From NCBI GenBank assembly GCA_029858965.1, contig JAOUDZ010000015.1:1-64000 (forward strand): DNA of 64,000 nucleotides, written 5' to 3'. Source of the DNA: Cyclobacteriaceae bacterium (GTDB lineage Bacteria > Bacteroidota > Bacteroidia > Cytophagales > Cyclobacteriaceae). Of this stretch, positions 18,930-28,324 are shown in pieces (the stretch's first letter is position 1; the number at the start of each line of letters is the position of its first letter). Below the pieces are notes generated by a model. The model did not search any database and had not been told where the DNA came from. It worked only from the letters and a program-made list of their open reading frames with translations. Made by a program: the position numbers and the translations under genes.

Positions 18930-19256
18930 ATGGCAAGCCGTATTGAACAACTGCTGGAATTCGTTAGTGAGGATCCTTCAGATCCGTTTGCGCTGTACGC
19001 TTTGGCCCTGGAATATCAAAAAACCGATGAGCAGAAGGCGCTCGCTATCTTCAGCCAGCTGATTCAAGATCATACTGCTTACCTGCCTACGTATTATCAA
19101 TTGGCTAAACTATATCAGCAAGGCGGAGATAGTCAAAAGGCACTGGATGTGTATGACATGGGGATAGCGTTGGCATTGAAGAATAATGATATGAAAACCA
19201 TGCAAGAACTGCGAGCCGCAAAGCAGGAACTGCTATCTGACGATGATCTTAATTAG
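18930..19256 (+). CDS. Small TPR-repeat protein
   Basis: 108 residues, no signal peptide. Two or three TPR helices pairs are visible: DPFALYALALEYQKTDEQKALAIF, TYYQLAKLYQQGGDSQKALDVYDMGI, ending in an acidic tail LLSDDDLN. Such short cytoplasmic TPR proteins are common in Cytophagales and act as protein-binding adaptors; no partner can be named. It is divergent from etfB and convergent with the next lipoprotein gene, which ends eight bases further on. Confidence 0.75.
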   Translation: MASRIEQLLEFVSEDPSDPFALYALALEYQKTDEQKALAIFSQLIQDHTAYLPTYYQLAKLYQQGGDSQKALDVYDMGIALALKNNDMKTMQELRAAKQELLSDDDLN

Positions 19257-19264
19257 GCATTCAT

Positions 19265-20053
19265 TTAATTCTCCGGGGCGCCATCATCTACCCAGCATCC
19301 AATAATATCAATTTGATCCTGGGTGAGTGTTCCTTGCCTGGGCATACTTCTGTCCTCGGTTTTTGACTTTATGCTGCTTGCGTGAAACTTGGCATTATCG
19401 TAGATACGCAAATCCGTTCGCGAAGATCCATCGTGGCATCCGCTTTTTGCACAAGAAACCTCTATAATCGGCTTGATATCATTGAGCCAACTTGTCCCCG
19501 TTGCTCCACGGGGAACCGTTACAATTAAGGTAACGCTGCAGCCATTATTATCTTTAACGGAAATAGTGTGGCTCCCATGGGGCAATCCGGAAAATGTATT
19601 GTTGTCAGAGAACGTACCGTTACCCAATTTATACGTGTACGGCGGGTTACCCGCTGAAACGTCAATGACGACCATTCCGTTATCAGTTAGGCATGCGTCG
19701 TCATCCGTGATCGTAGCTGAGAAAGAAAAATCCACCGCATTCACTAAGACATTGTCCACCGTTGCCATGCACCCATTGGCGTCGCGCACCCCAACCGAAT
19801 AGATACCGGCACGCAGATTCTCAAATTTCCCTGTCGACTGTCCCGGGAGATCGTTTAGTAAGAACGAATAAGGTTCTTTGCCCTGGCTGGCCGATACGCT
19901 TATGCTTCCATCCGTTATGCCGCAACTTGATGCGTTAACTACTAAACCCAGGCTTATTACCGGTCCGTCCTTTTCACAGTCTATAGGCTTGACATCTTCA
20001 TTGCAAGCGAAAAGTACTAATCCCAGAACATTGAAAAGCAAAATCTGTCGCAT
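19265..20053 (-). CDS. Lipoprotein with two SprB-type repeats and a C-terminal haem-binding motif
   Basis: 262 residues. A lipoprotein signal ends in LVLFAC (Cys17). Residues about 30-105 and 108-180 are two SprB-type repeats with the pattern G-S-I-S-V/V-S-A-G-x-P-P-Y-x-Y, LPxGxxxxxVxDxNGC. The C-terminal part has SCAKSGCHDG, a C-x4-C-H motif, and a downstream Met in DRSMPRQGTLTQDQ, followed by IIGCWVDDGAP, as in membrane-associated c-type cytochrome domains. The protein is probably an envelope-anchored haem protein with a repeat stalk. Haem attachment through C-x4-C-H is rarer than C-x2-C-H and needs proof. It stands alone: convergent with the TPR gene and 107 bases from dnaB. Confidence 0.75.
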   Translation of the reverse strand: MRQILLFNVLGLVLFACNEDVKPIDCEKDGPVISLGLVVNASSCGITDGSISVSASQGKEPYSFLLNDLPGQSTGKFENLRAGIYSVGVRDANGCMATVDNVLVNAVDFSFSATITDDDACLTDNGMVVIDVSAGNPPYTYKLGNGTFSDNNTFSGLPHGSHTISVKDNNGCSVTLIVTVPRGATGTSWLNDIKPIIEVSCAKSGCHDGSSRTDLRIYDNAKFHASSIKSKTEDRSMPRQGTLTQDQIDIIGCWVDDGAPEN

Positions 20054-20160
20054 ACCTACGATTGTAAAAACTTGAAGTTGGAGATTTGAATAAACTAAAT
20101 GTTATATGTTATTGATGAATATCCGATAACGGAAAATTTATCCTTTTATTTTTGGGGTCA

Positions 20161-21684
20161 CTAGAATGGCGTTTCATCCTCTCCTGTGGGCGATGGAGGT
20201 TCATTACGTGCGTCAAAGTCATTCAGCCTGCTTTCCCGGGTAATCATCCCAGAGAATGGGTTTTCATTTGCAGACGAGGGAGCGTCAAAATCAGCAAATT
20301 TGGTATATTTTCCAATAAATTTGAGTTTTACACTGCCTACCGATCCGTTGCGGTGTTTCGCAATAATCATCTCACCCATACCCTGAGTAGGCAGTCCCTC
20401 TTCATCCACAGTGATTTTATAGTATTCAGGCCGATACAAAAACATTACAATATCGGCATCTTGTTCGATGGACCCTGATTCGCGTAAGTCAGATAATTGC
20501 GGCCGTTTATCCCCGCCACGCGTTTCAACTCCACGGCTTAACTGTGAGAGGGCCAGTACCGGAACATTCAATTCTTTAGCAATTCCTTTAAGTGCACGCG
20601 ATATTGAAGCAATCTCCTGTTCACGGTTTCCACCCTGATCACCACGCATCAGCTGCAGGTAGTCAACAACAATTACCTGTATATTGTGTTCGGCTTTCAA
20701 CCGCCTGGACTTCGCACGTAATTCTAGCACCGACAATGCGGGTGTATCATCAATAAAAATTGGTGCGGATGACAATTTGTTTGTCTTGTGAACAAGCTGC
20801 GTCCATTCGTGATCTGCCAAAGTACCGCGTTTTATCTTCTCACCTTCTAGCTCAGCTTCGGCGGAAATCATCCTGTTGACCAATTGAATCGAGGCCATTT
20901 CAAGAGAAAAGATGGCGACCGGTACTTTAAAATCCACAGCGGCGTTGCGCAATGCTGAAACCACAAAAGCAGTCTTACCCATACCAGGGCGTGCTGCAAT
21001 GATTACCAGATCGGATTTTTGCCAACCAGAGGTCATCCTATCCAGTCCCGTAAAGCCACTTGGTACGCCCGTCAACCCATCTTTGTGTTCTTTAAGCATT
21101 TGGAGTTCCTGAATGGCTCTTGTCATCAGGTTTCGCATGCTATCATAATTTTTGCGAAGGTTTGAATCTGAAATCTGGAAAATGGACTGTTCTGTTCTAT
21201 CCAGCAGCTCAAAAACATCGGTAGTATCTTCGTAGGCATTGTGGTGGATCTGGGAGGCAACCTGAATCAATTCACGCTTAATGGCCATCTCCATAATAAC
21301 GCGCGCATGGAATTCAATATTCGCGGCAGAACTTACCTTCGAAGTCAGCTCAGCAATGTAATAGGCCCCACCCACCAATTCAAGCTTCGCTGTCTTGCGC
21401 AATTGATTTACGACCGTACGCATGTCAACTGGGTCGGATGACTTGAACAAATCTACAATTGCAGTATAAATCTCCTTGTGTGTCTCCGCATAGAAGTGCT
21501 CTGGTTTCAGAAATTCTATCACTGCATTGAGCGCATTCTTTTCCAGCATAAGGGCACCGAGCACAGCCTCTTCAAGATCAAGCGCCTGAGGGGGCAACTT
21601 GCCAAGACTCTCCGAAATATCTCTCGGAATTAACTTACTTGTCTTGCTGCTTAACCTCAGGGACGTTGATCTGCCTTGCTCCAT
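20161..21684 (-). CDS. dnaB: Replicative DNA helicase DnaB
   Basis: 507 residues from ATG 21684; a TTG 17 codons upstream is discounted. The N-terminal domain (PPQALDLEEAVLGALMLEK) interacts with primase; the RecA-like core has Walker A ARPGMGKTAF, Walker B VVDYLQLM, and ALSQLSRGVE with KRPQLSDLRESGSIEQDAD. The ring-shaped hexamer unwinds DNA ahead of the replisome. The frame runs from N- to C-domain without an intein, which is common in dnaB elsewhere. It is divergent from the mpl-type gene across 229 bases. Confidence 0.97.
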   Translation of the reverse strand: MEQGRSTSLRLSSKTSKLIPRDISESLGKLPPQALDLEEAVLGALMLEKNALNAVIEFLKPEHFYAETHKEIYTAIVDLFKSSDPVDMRTVVNQLRKTAKLELVGGAYYIAELTSKVSSAANIEFHARVIMEMAIKRELIQVASQIHHNAYEDTTDVFELLDRTEQSIFQISDSNLRKNYDSMRNLMTRAIQELQMLKEHKDGLTGVPSGFTGLDRMTSGWQKSDLVIIAARPGMGKTAFVVSALRNAAVDFKVPVAIFSLEMASIQLVNRMISAEAELEGEKIKRGTLADHEWTQLVHKTNKLSSAPIFIDDTPALSVLELRAKSRRLKAEHNIQVIVVDYLQLMRGDQGGNREQEIASISRALKGIAKELNVPVLALSQLSRGVETRGGDKRPQLSDLRESGSIEQDADIVMFLYRPEYYKITVDEEGLPTQGMGEMIIAKHRNGSVGSVKLKFIGKYTKFADFDAPSSANENPFSGMITRESRLNDFDARNEPPSPTGEDETPF

Positions 21685-21913
21685 ACAGTGGTTGTTGTAT
21701 TTTGTGCGTTGTGAAGGTGACAAACGTACAATCAATCCGTTTTACAATCTCCACAACTTATACACAAATAGCCAACAAATTATTTGTGAATAAATTCCAT
21801 CTCATCAAACTCCGACCTTCAAGAATAAATATACACGTGTTTAAGTAGTGCTAATGCAGTCAGGCTTTTAAACACCAAACATTTTACTTTACTTTAACAC
21901 ACAATTTTTTTAC

Positions 21914-23287
21914 ATGCCACAGGAAAAACAGAGGATACATTTTATAGCGATCGGTGGGAGCGTCATGCATAATCTGGCTATTGCGCTCAAGGAAGCAGGG
22001 CATGACGTCACAGGGTCAGATGACGAAATTCAGAATCCTTCCCGTAGCAGATTGGAAAGTCATGGGTTAATGCCGGACAAAGTAGGCTGGAGACCGGATG
22101 TAATTACCGGTGACCTTGATGCTGTAATCCTGGGAATGCATGCCCGAAAGGATAACCCCGAGCTGCTGAAGGCACAGGATCTTGGTTTGAAGATATTTTC
22201 ATTTCCCGAGTATATCTACGAACACGCAAAGGACAAGCAACGCATCGTAATCGCCGGAAGTCATGGTAAAACCACCATCACTGCCATTGCTGTCCATGTA
22301 TTGAACTATTTCAACCGGAAATTTGACTATGTAATCGGAGCGCGGGTAAAAGGCATAGAAAATACCGTTAAGCTGTCTGATGCACCCATTATTGTTATTG
22401 AAGGTGATGAATACCTTAGCTCTGCCCTCGATCCTACTTCAAAATTCTTACGCTACAAGCATCACATTGGCCTTATCAGCGGAATCTCATGGGATCATGC
22501 AAATGTTTTTCATGCTGAGGAAGAGTATGTAAAACAATTCGATCTCTTCGCAGACGAAACGCCAAAGGGTGGAACGCTCATTTATTGCGAGCAAGATTCT
22601 CTGGCATTGATCATTGGCAAGAAAGAGCGCAGCGACGTGCATGCCATTCCATACCGAAGTCACCCACACACTGGTGATAAGAACGGACAATTCTACCTGA
22701 CCAACGGCAATGAGAAATATCCAATAAAGATCTTTGGTGCCCATAACTTCCAAAATATTAGTGGGGCGAAAGAAATTCTGAAGAAAGTTGGCATTCAGGC
22801 AGAAATGTTTTACGAGGCTTTGTCCAGTTTCGAGGGAGCCGCCGGGCGACTGGAAAAAATAAAAGATGACCATTCCTCTACTGTGTTTAAAGATTTTGCC
22901 CACGCGCCTTCCAAAGTAAAAGCGACTGTAAGAGCGCTCAAGGAAATTTATCCTACTCGTGATTTGGTTGCTTGCCTCGAGTTGCACACCTATAGCAGCC
23001 TGAATAAGAATTTTCTGCCCCAGTACACCAACAGCATGAAACCGGCTCAAGTACAGATAGTCTATTTTAATCCCGAAAAAATGAAGGCTAATGACATTGC
23101 GCCACTCACGGAATCTGAAATCAGGGTAGCATTTAATGCTCCGGAAATTCTTGTCTTTCAGGATGCAGTGAAACTCAGGGAATATCTCCTGCAAGTTTCC
23201 TGGAAAAATAAAAATCTACTCATGATGAGTTCCGGAAATTTTGGTGGAATAGATATTCCCGAGCTGGCACAAATGCTTCATGAATAA
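21914..23287 (+). CDS. mpl: Mur ligase, probably UDP-MurNAc:tripeptide ligase (Mpl type)
   Basis: 457 residues. The N-terminal Rossmann-like domain starts with IHFIAIGGSVMHNLAIAL, a short form of the MurC pattern. The P-loop is IAGSHGKTT (about residues 115-123), with VIEGDEYLSSALDPTSKF and SGISWDHANVF in the central domain and DFAHAPSKVKATVRALK in the C-terminal domain. These favour Mpl over MurC. Mpl joins recovered L-Ala-gamma-D-Glu-meso-Dap tripeptide to UDP-MurNAc for cell-wall recycling. Members in Bacteroidota are often annotated as peptidoglycan synthetase. It is a single gene, 55 bases before the exonuclease gene, and may share its transcript. Confidence 0.85.
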   Translation: MPQEKQRIHFIAIGGSVMHNLAIALKEAGHDVTGSDDEIQNPSRSRLESHGLMPDKVGWRPDVITGDLDAVILGMHARKDNPELLKAQDLGLKIFSFPEYIYEHAKDKQRIVIAGSHGKTTITAIAVHVLNYFNRKFDYVIGARVKGIENTVKLSDAPIIVIEGDEYLSSALDPTSKFLRYKHHIGLISGISWDHANVFHAEEEYVKQFDLFADETPKGGTLIYCEQDSLALIIGKKERSDVHAIPYRSHPHTGDKNGQFYLTNGNEKYPIKIFGAHNFQNISGAKEILKKVGIQAEMFYEALSSFEGAAGRLEKIKDDHSSTVFKDFAHAPSKVKATVRALKEIYPTRDLVACLELHTYSSLNKNFLPQYTNSMKPAQVQIVYFNPEKMKANDIAPLTESEIRVAFNAPEILVFQDAVKLREYLLQVSWKNKNLLMMSSGNFGGIDIPELAQMLHE

Positions 23288-23342
23288 TACGTAATTGGCA
23301 AATACCTTTTCATAACTTCTCTGTTGACAGATATAATTTTCA

Positions 23343-24146
23343 ATGAAACTTAATTTACGCACGCCTCTTTGCTTTTTTGATCTGGAAACAACGGGTATCA
23401 ATATTTCAAGTGACAGAATCATAGAAATTGCTGTTATTAAAATGTTGCCCGATGGCGAAGTGGTGCGCAAAGCAAATGTGTTAAACCCAACCATACCCAT
23501 CCCTGCCGAATCTTCAGCCATACACGGATTGAAAGACGAGGATGTGAAGGACAAGCCTACCTTCAAGGAGGTAGCCAAAGAGTATGCCCGTTTTTTTGAG
23601 GGCGCAGATCTTGCCGGGTTTAATATTTTAAAATTCGATATACCCATGCTCGTTGAAGAATTCCTCAGGGCTGATGTGGAATTTGATTACAGCAGAAAGA
23701 AAATCGTCGATGCGCAGAAGATTTTTCATCTCATGGAGAAGCGAACGCTTTCAGCAGCATACCGTTTTTACGTAAACAAAGAAATGCAAAACTCCCATAC
23801 GGCGGAGGCAGATACCCAGGCTACCATGGAAGTCCTGCTCGCACAGGTGGAAAAGTACCAAGGTCAGGATGTTACGGATGGCATGAACAGGAAAATCGGA
23901 GAAATCAGGAATGATATAGATGTGCTGAGTAAGATTACAGAAACAGGTTTGGTTGATTTGGCAGGACGCATGGTATTGAATGATAAGGGTCAGGAGGTTT
24001 TCAATTTTGGTAAACACAAAAATAAAACCGTCACCGCAGTACTCACACAAGAGCCTTCATATTACGATTGGATGATGAACGGTGATTTCCCGCTAGATAC
24101 CAAACGGAAGCTAACCGAAATCAAATTAAGAGGCTTCAAGAAATGA
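23343..24146 (+). CDS. DnaQ-type 3'-5' exonuclease with C-terminal extension
   Basis: 267 residues. Exo I motif is FFDLETTG (residues about 11-18), Exo II ADLAGFNILKFDIPML, and Exo III HTAEADTQATMEVL, so the DEDDh active site is complete. The C-terminal part (FNFGKHKNKTV, SYYDWMMNGDFP) is the small domain seen in ExoX-like and DUF3820 proteins. It could act in DNA repair or RNA/DNA end trimming. The replicative proofreading subunit in this phylum is usually the PolC/DnaE-associated epsilon, so this is probably an accessory nuclease. The gene abuts the convergent DUF1684 gene without any gap (24146/24147). Confidence 0.9.
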   Translation: MKLNLRTPLCFFDLETTGINISSDRIIEIAVIKMLPDGEVVRKANVLNPTIPIPAESSAIHGLKDEDVKDKPTFKEVAKEYARFFEGADLAGFNILKFDIPMLVEEFLRADVEFDYSRKKIVDAQKIFHLMEKRTLSAAYRFYVNKEMQNSHTAEADTQATMEVLLAQVEKYQGQDVTDGMNRKIGEIRNDIDVLSKITETGLVDLAGRMVLNDKGQEVFNFGKHKNKTVTAVLTQEPSYYDWMMNGDFPLDTKRKLTEIKLRGFKK

Positions 24147-24779
24147 TCAGTGCGAACTCGGACGGAATAGTTTCTCACCAGCATGCACCGCAACCGGCAG
24201 ATCGTTTGTCGCCGGCGGTATAGGGCAGGAGTATTTCCCGTTGTAACTGCAATACGGGTTGTAGCAAAGGTTAAAATCAAGTTTGATATCCGCTGATGCT
24301 GGTATTCTGAATTCCAGATAGCGTCCAACGTCGTATGTCTCTTTCCCGTTGGTCTCATCCGTAAAGGGAATAAACAAGTAATCTTCATATCCTGGTCTTT
24401 TCATGATATCAGGACTTTGGTATACTTCCAGTTTGAGCTCCTTTCCCTGCAATGTGAAGTAAACTTCGCCATACTTTACGTACTCAGGCAGGCGCGAGGT
24501 GGTTGTCTTCATCTTGAAGAGTTCAGGATTCTCAGTTTTTACAAACTTTCCCTTTACGCTATACGCAAGATCAATCGGATAGTAGTTCAGACCTTTAAAA
24601 TGCCTGCGGTCCCTCTTCTCAAGTGGTGATTTCTTTCGATCACGAAATTCATTTTGTTGTTTATCACGGTGCGCTTTGATTTCCAGGATGGCGGCATCAT
24701 TGGATTGGCATATACCCTGCACACATATAAAAGTCAGGAAGGAAACTATTGCTGAAACCTTTATCATACGATTAATCAT
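24147..24779 (-). CDS. Secreted DUF1684 family protein
   Basis: 210 residues with a signal peptide (MIKVSAIVSFLTFICVQGICQ). The DUF1684 core is clear: EIKAHRDKQQNEFR, LNYYPIDLAYSVKGKF, YGEVYFTLQGKELKLEVYQ, LFIPFTDETNGKETYDVGRY, then DLNFCYNPYC-like FNLCYNPYCSY and CPIPPATNDLPVAVHAGEK. The family is widespread but its role is unknown. It is convergent with the exonuclease gene and 43 bases upstream of the M48 peptidase stop; both minus-strand genes may be transcribed separately. Confidence 0.88.
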   Translation of the reverse strand: MINRMIKVSAIVSFLTFICVQGICQSNDAAILEIKAHRDKQQNEFRDRKKSPLEKRDRRHFKGLNYYPIDLAYSVKGKFVKTENPELFKMKTTTSRLPEYVKYGEVYFTLQGKELKLEVYQSPDIMKRPGYEDYLFIPFTDETNGKETYDVGRYLEFRIPASADIKLDFNLCYNPYCSYNGKYSCPIPPATNDLPVAVHAGEKLFRPSSH

Positions 24780-24813
24780 GCATAAGTAGTCACGAGGTAG
24801 ATCAATAGAAAGA

Positions 24814-24832
24814 AAAGGATTCTCAATCCTTT
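24814..24832 (-). terminator. Hairpin overlapping the 3' end of the M48 gene
   Basis: Arms AAAGGATT (24814-24821) and AATCCTTT (24825-24832) form an 8-base-pair stem with a three-base loop. On the minus strand a T-rich stretch (TTTTCTTTCT) follows. The stem covers the M48 stop codon. Confidence 0.5.
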
Positions 24833-25620
24833 CGATAACTCAATGCCTCGGGTATCCAGGCTTTTAAATCGCTGATTCGGGTAGCATGCGATGGGTGCGT
24901 TGACAAAAACTCAGGTGGTTGCTGGCCTCCGCTCAATTCCGTCATGCGTTCCCAAAATATGGGTGCCTGATTTGGGTCATATCCGGCCATTGTCATAAAG
25001 ATCAGGCCAATGTGGTCTGCCTCCGATTCATGCTCCCGGCTGAATTTTAGCATGCCAAGGTTAGTCCCCGCGCCTACCGCCTGCATGAGCAAGTCCTGCC
25101 CTGCAGTTGGGTTTTCTCCCATGAGTGCGCTGAGTGTACCTAACCCATATTGTGCCAGCAACTGCTGGCTCATGCGTTCCCGGCCGTGGTTAGCGATGGC
25201 ATGCGCTACCTCGTGGCCCATCACGACAGCCACGCCGGTCTCATCTTTGCATATAGGCATGATGGCTGTATAGAATGCTACTTTGCCACCGGGCATGCAC
25301 CACGCATTTACCGTTTTAGGGTCATCAATCAAGTTGAATTCCCACTGAAAGCCAGCCAGTGCTGAAGACAACCCCTTGTCTGCCATGTACGTTTCCACAG
25401 CTTTTTGTATTTTAACACCTACCCCCTTTACCATCTGGGTTTGCTGCTGGTTGCCGGATAGCGGCCCTTTCTTAATTACTTCCTGATATTGCGCTGTGGC
25501 CATGGGAATTATTTCCGCATTGGACACAAGACTTAATTGCTTCCTGCCGGTTACTGCAACAGAGGTACATGCATAAAGAATGAGGGCGAAACTGGACAGG
25601 ACAAGTACCTTCTTCAACAT
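24823..25620 (-). CDS. M48 family metalloprotease lipoprotein
   Basis: 265 residues from ATG 25620, which sits directly before the hydrophobic signal; upstream in-frame codons add a non-signal segment. Lipobox LILYAC gives Cys18. The zinc motif is HEVAH (136-140), the third ligand lies in EHESEADHIGL. The family includes E. coli LoiP/YggG and BepA, periplasmic peptidases that degrade misfolded outer-membrane proteins. The N-terminal TGRKQLSLVS pattern is also typical. Likely periplasmic outer-membrane quality control. Confidence 0.93.
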   Translation of the reverse strand: MLKKVLVLSSFALILYACTSVAVTGRKQLSLVSNAEIIPMATAQYQEVIKKGPLSGNQQQTQMVKGVGVKIQKAVETYMADKGLSSALAGFQWEFNLIDDPKTVNAWCMPGGKVAFYTAIMPICKDETGVAVVMGHEVAHAIANHGRERMSQQLLAQYGLGTLSALMGENPTAGQDLLMQAVGAGTNLGMLKFSREHESEADHIGLIFMTMAGYDPNQAPIFWERMTELSGGQQPPEFLSTHPSHATRISDLKAWIPEALSYRKD

Positions 25621-25799
25621 GATATTTTTTTTTGCACAAAAATACAAATATGGGCGAGGATTGTTTCATAGATTTACAGAAGTTATTTTGATGGGACTGC
25701 CTCAAAATATGTGGACCTATATTCAAAGTAGATTACTTTTGCCATGCATTTGCACCACAGTTTAAAACCCTATTCAAGCAACCAACACAGTAAAACGCC

Positions 25800-26414
25800 A
25801 TGAGAATATTTGCCGTCGGAAGAAATTATGCGGAACATATAACGGAATTAAATAATGAAAGACCCGACGAGCCTGTCATCTTCACGAAACCGGATACTGC
25901 CATACTCCGCAACAATGCTCCTTTTTATTATCCTGATTTTTCCAGTGATGTTCACCATGAAGTTGAGCTTGTGTTGCGCATTTGCAAAGAAGGAAAAAAT
26001 ATTGAGGAACAATTTGCTCATAAATATTACGATGCCATTGGAATAGGCATAGACTTCACGGCCCGTGATTTACAGCAAAAAGCGAAGGCCAAAGGGCTAC
26101 CGTGGGATATCGCGAAGGGCTTCAACGGTTCCGCTCCTATTTCCGATAAATTTATCCCCATCAAGGAGTTTAAGGATTTACACAACATCAACTTCAGTTT
26201 GAAAGTAGATGGCGAGATTAGGCAGCAGGGCAACACAAGTCTTATGCTATTTAATTTTGATTACATACTTTTGTATTTATCCAGATTTTTTACGCTGCGA
26301 AAGGGCGATTTGATTTTTACGGGCACACCCAAAGGAGTAAGCCCTGTCAAGGTTGGAAATGTGTTATCAGCTTATATTGAAGATGAGAAACTCCTGGAAT
26401 TTGAAGTTAAGTAA
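25800..26414 (+). CDS. Fumarylacetoacetate hydrolase family enzyme
   Basis: 204 residues, a short FAH-fold protein. Conserved metal and active-site patterns are VGRNYAEH, PVIFTKPDTA, DVHHEVELVLRI (metal-binding Glu), GIGIDFTARDLQQKAKAKGLPWDIAKGF-like region (GIDFTARDLQ), and ITGTPKGVSPVKVGN-like FTGTPKGVSPVKVG. It is closest to the acylpyruvase/oxaloacetate tautomerase subgroup (FAHD1-like), acting on small keto acids. The substrate cannot be fixed from sequence. The M23 peptidase gene begins inside its 3' end. Confidence 0.9.
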   Translation: MRIFAVGRNYAEHITELNNERPDEPVIFTKPDTAILRNNAPFYYPDFSSDVHHEVELVLRICKEGKNIEEQFAHKYYDAIGIGIDFTARDLQQKAKAKGLPWDIAKGFNGSAPISDKFIPIKEFKDLHNINFSLKVDGEIRQQGNTSLMLFNFDYILLYLSRFFTLRKGDLIFTGTPKGVSPVKVGNVLSAYIEDEKLLEFEVK

Positions 26415-28323
26415 GGTCGTACCACTTTTACTAGGGGCACTTCCACTGATGGCGCAGGCACAATTCAGCAAGCCAGAAGAAAAATTCATGGCCGAGGAGC
26501 GTTACATGTACCCTGTTTATCCGGGCCGACCAGGTTCAATCGCCGGCACGATGGGGGAACTCAGAAGTACGCATTTCCACTCAGGCTTAGATATCCGTAC
26601 AAATAATATGGTCGGCTATCCGGTACAGGCTTCAAAAAGCGGGTACATTTCACGGATTTCAATGACTGGCACGGGGTATGGCAATGTAATATATATTACG
26701 CATCCAGATGGGAATACCACACTCTATGCGCATCTCCTGAAGTTTCTTGGACCGCTGGGAAACCATGTTCTCCAGGAGCAGTACCGAAGAAAGGTTAACG
26801 AAATAGATCTTTACTTTCAAGAAGATGAGTTTGCCGTTAAACAAGGTGATACAATTGCCTTGTCTGGAAATACAGGTTCCTCCAGCGGCCCACACCTGCA
26901 TTTTGATATTCGAGACGCGCAGAATTACGCATTAGACCCGATCAAGCTGTTTGGGTTCCCTGAACTTGTTGACAACCTTGCCCCTGCAGCTGAAAAGATT
27001 GCTTTGCGAACCCTTGATATACATTCGAGAATTAATGACCGCTTTGGTCGGTTTGAATTCTATGCCCAGCGTGTTGGGAATAATTATATCCTCCCAAAAT
27101 CAATCTTGGCAAGTGGGAATATCGGGGTTGAGCTTGTGGCGAAAGATAAGCTTGCGCCGCGGAGCCAGTTCTACGGAGGCGTTAATTACATCGAAATGCG
27201 CGTAGACAGTCAATTGGTTTTTAGCCAGGCGATTGAAAAGGTAAACGTAGCGGAGACCAGGGCAATCTATACGTTGATGGATTTCAAAACGATGCGAACC
27301 AAAGGAACACGATTTTACAAACTCTATATTGAAGATGGAAATGACCTGGAGTATTATGGTGACTCACCAGGCAATGGAAAAATAAGCGTTAATCCTGAAA
27401 GAGAGTCAACTGTCCAGATAAAGATGAAAGACAGCGATAATAATGCCAGCACGGTGACGTTCCGGCTGAAGCCTGCCAAACCAGTTCAGGAAGTGATGTC
27501 GTTGGAGGCTTATTCGTCCGGCATGATTGCGGATATCAGTGAAAATACAATGATGGTGATTGCCAAGCCTTGCAAAGATTCCAGCAACAAAGCAATGCTT
27601 TATGCAAATGGTACCCAGCGTGAAATTGAACCCGACTACTTTAACAACAACCAGTCAGTGTATTTGGTGGATTTGCGAAAGAGCATACCCGATTCAGTTA
27701 CGCTGTGCGGCGAATCCGTTGTTCCCAAAATAGTCATAAGTATTCCTTCTGAAACAGCGTATGCATTTTACGCAGACCAGGTTGATATTCAATTTCCGCC
27801 GAAAGCACTGTATGACACCCTCTACTTGGCTTTGGATTACGAAATGAGTAAAGAAGGCAACGAAACATTTAGGATAGGGTCGCGTGATGTGCCGCTAAAC
27901 AAGAGTATTGCAGTTTCACTTAAGCCAAACAAAGACTATGGTCAACTAAATGGCACGGCAATCTATCGGACATTCGGCAATTCACGTGTGTATGTTGGAG
28001 GAGAGTGGCATAACGGCAGAATTCACTTCAGCACGCAGGAGTTTGGTGATTTCACCATTATGAAGGATTCAATCGGCCCAGGTATTATTCCAATCTCAAT
28101 AAACAGACAGGCTGCCCGTTTTAAGATTAAAGACGATTTATCCGGCATTGCTTCGTACGAGGCAACCATTGATGGTGCCTGGGTGCTGATGACTTATGAC
28201 AACAAATCAAATACAATCTGGTCAAAACTTCTTGATCCAGCTGTTCCGTTAAAAGGAATGTTTGAATTGGTCGTAACCGATAACGCAGGGAATATATCAC
28301 GGTACTCGAAAATGATTCTCTAA
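26383..28323 (+). CDS. Secreted M23 (LytM) metallopeptidase with long C-terminal region
   Basis: 646 residues from ATG 26383, 32 bases inside the FAH gene, giving a signal peptide (KVVPLLLGALPLMAQAQ). An upstream TTG at 26353 does not give a better signal. Zinc ligands are H66 and D70 in HFHSGLD and H173 in HLHFD; the accessory His is in LYAHLL (about 116). All four LytM ligands are present, so it is probably an active endopeptidase cutting peptidoglycan cross-links. The catalytic domain covers only about residues 55-190; about 440 residues of beta-rich sequence follow and end in SRYSKMIL, without a recognised sorting domain. Confidence 0.92.
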   Translation: MRNSWNLKLSKVVPLLLGALPLMAQAQFSKPEEKFMAEERYMYPVYPGRPGSIAGTMGELRSTHFHSGLDIRTNNMVGYPVQASKSGYISRISMTGTGYGNVIYITHPDGNTTLYAHLLKFLGPLGNHVLQEQYRRKVNEIDLYFQEDEFAVKQGDTIALSGNTGSSSGPHLHFDIRDAQNYALDPIKLFGFPELVDNLAPAAEKIALRTLDIHSRINDRFGRFEFYAQRVGNNYILPKSILASGNIGVELVAKDKLAPRSQFYGGVNYIEMRVDSQLVFSQAIEKVNVAETRAIYTLMDFKTMRTKGTRFYKLYIEDGNDLEYYGDSPGNGKISVNPERESTVQIKMKDSDNNASTVTFRLKPAKPVQEVMSLEAYSSGMIADISENTMMVIAKPCKDSSNKAMLYANGTQREIEPDYFNNNQSVYLVDLRKSIPDSVTLCGESVVPKIVISIPSETAYAFYADQVDIQFPPKALYDTLYLALDYEMSKEGNETFRIGSRDVPLNKSIAVSLKPNKDYGQLNGTAIYRTFGNSRVYVGGEWHNGRIHFSTQEFGDFTIMKDSIGPGIIPISINRQAARFKIKDDLSGIASYEATIDGAWVLMTYDNKSNTIWSKLLDPAVPLKGMFELVVTDNAGNISRYSKMIL

Positions 28324-28324
28324 T

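Noticed and set aside
22487-23194. Minus-strand frame of 235 codons opposite the mpl-type gene
   Set aside because: It is antisense to a well-supported Mur ligase and shows no domain or signal.
25734-25741. TACTTTTG resembling a -7 box upstream of the FAH gene
   Set aside because: The -33 side is missing (TGTGG in place of TTG), so I do not call a promoter.
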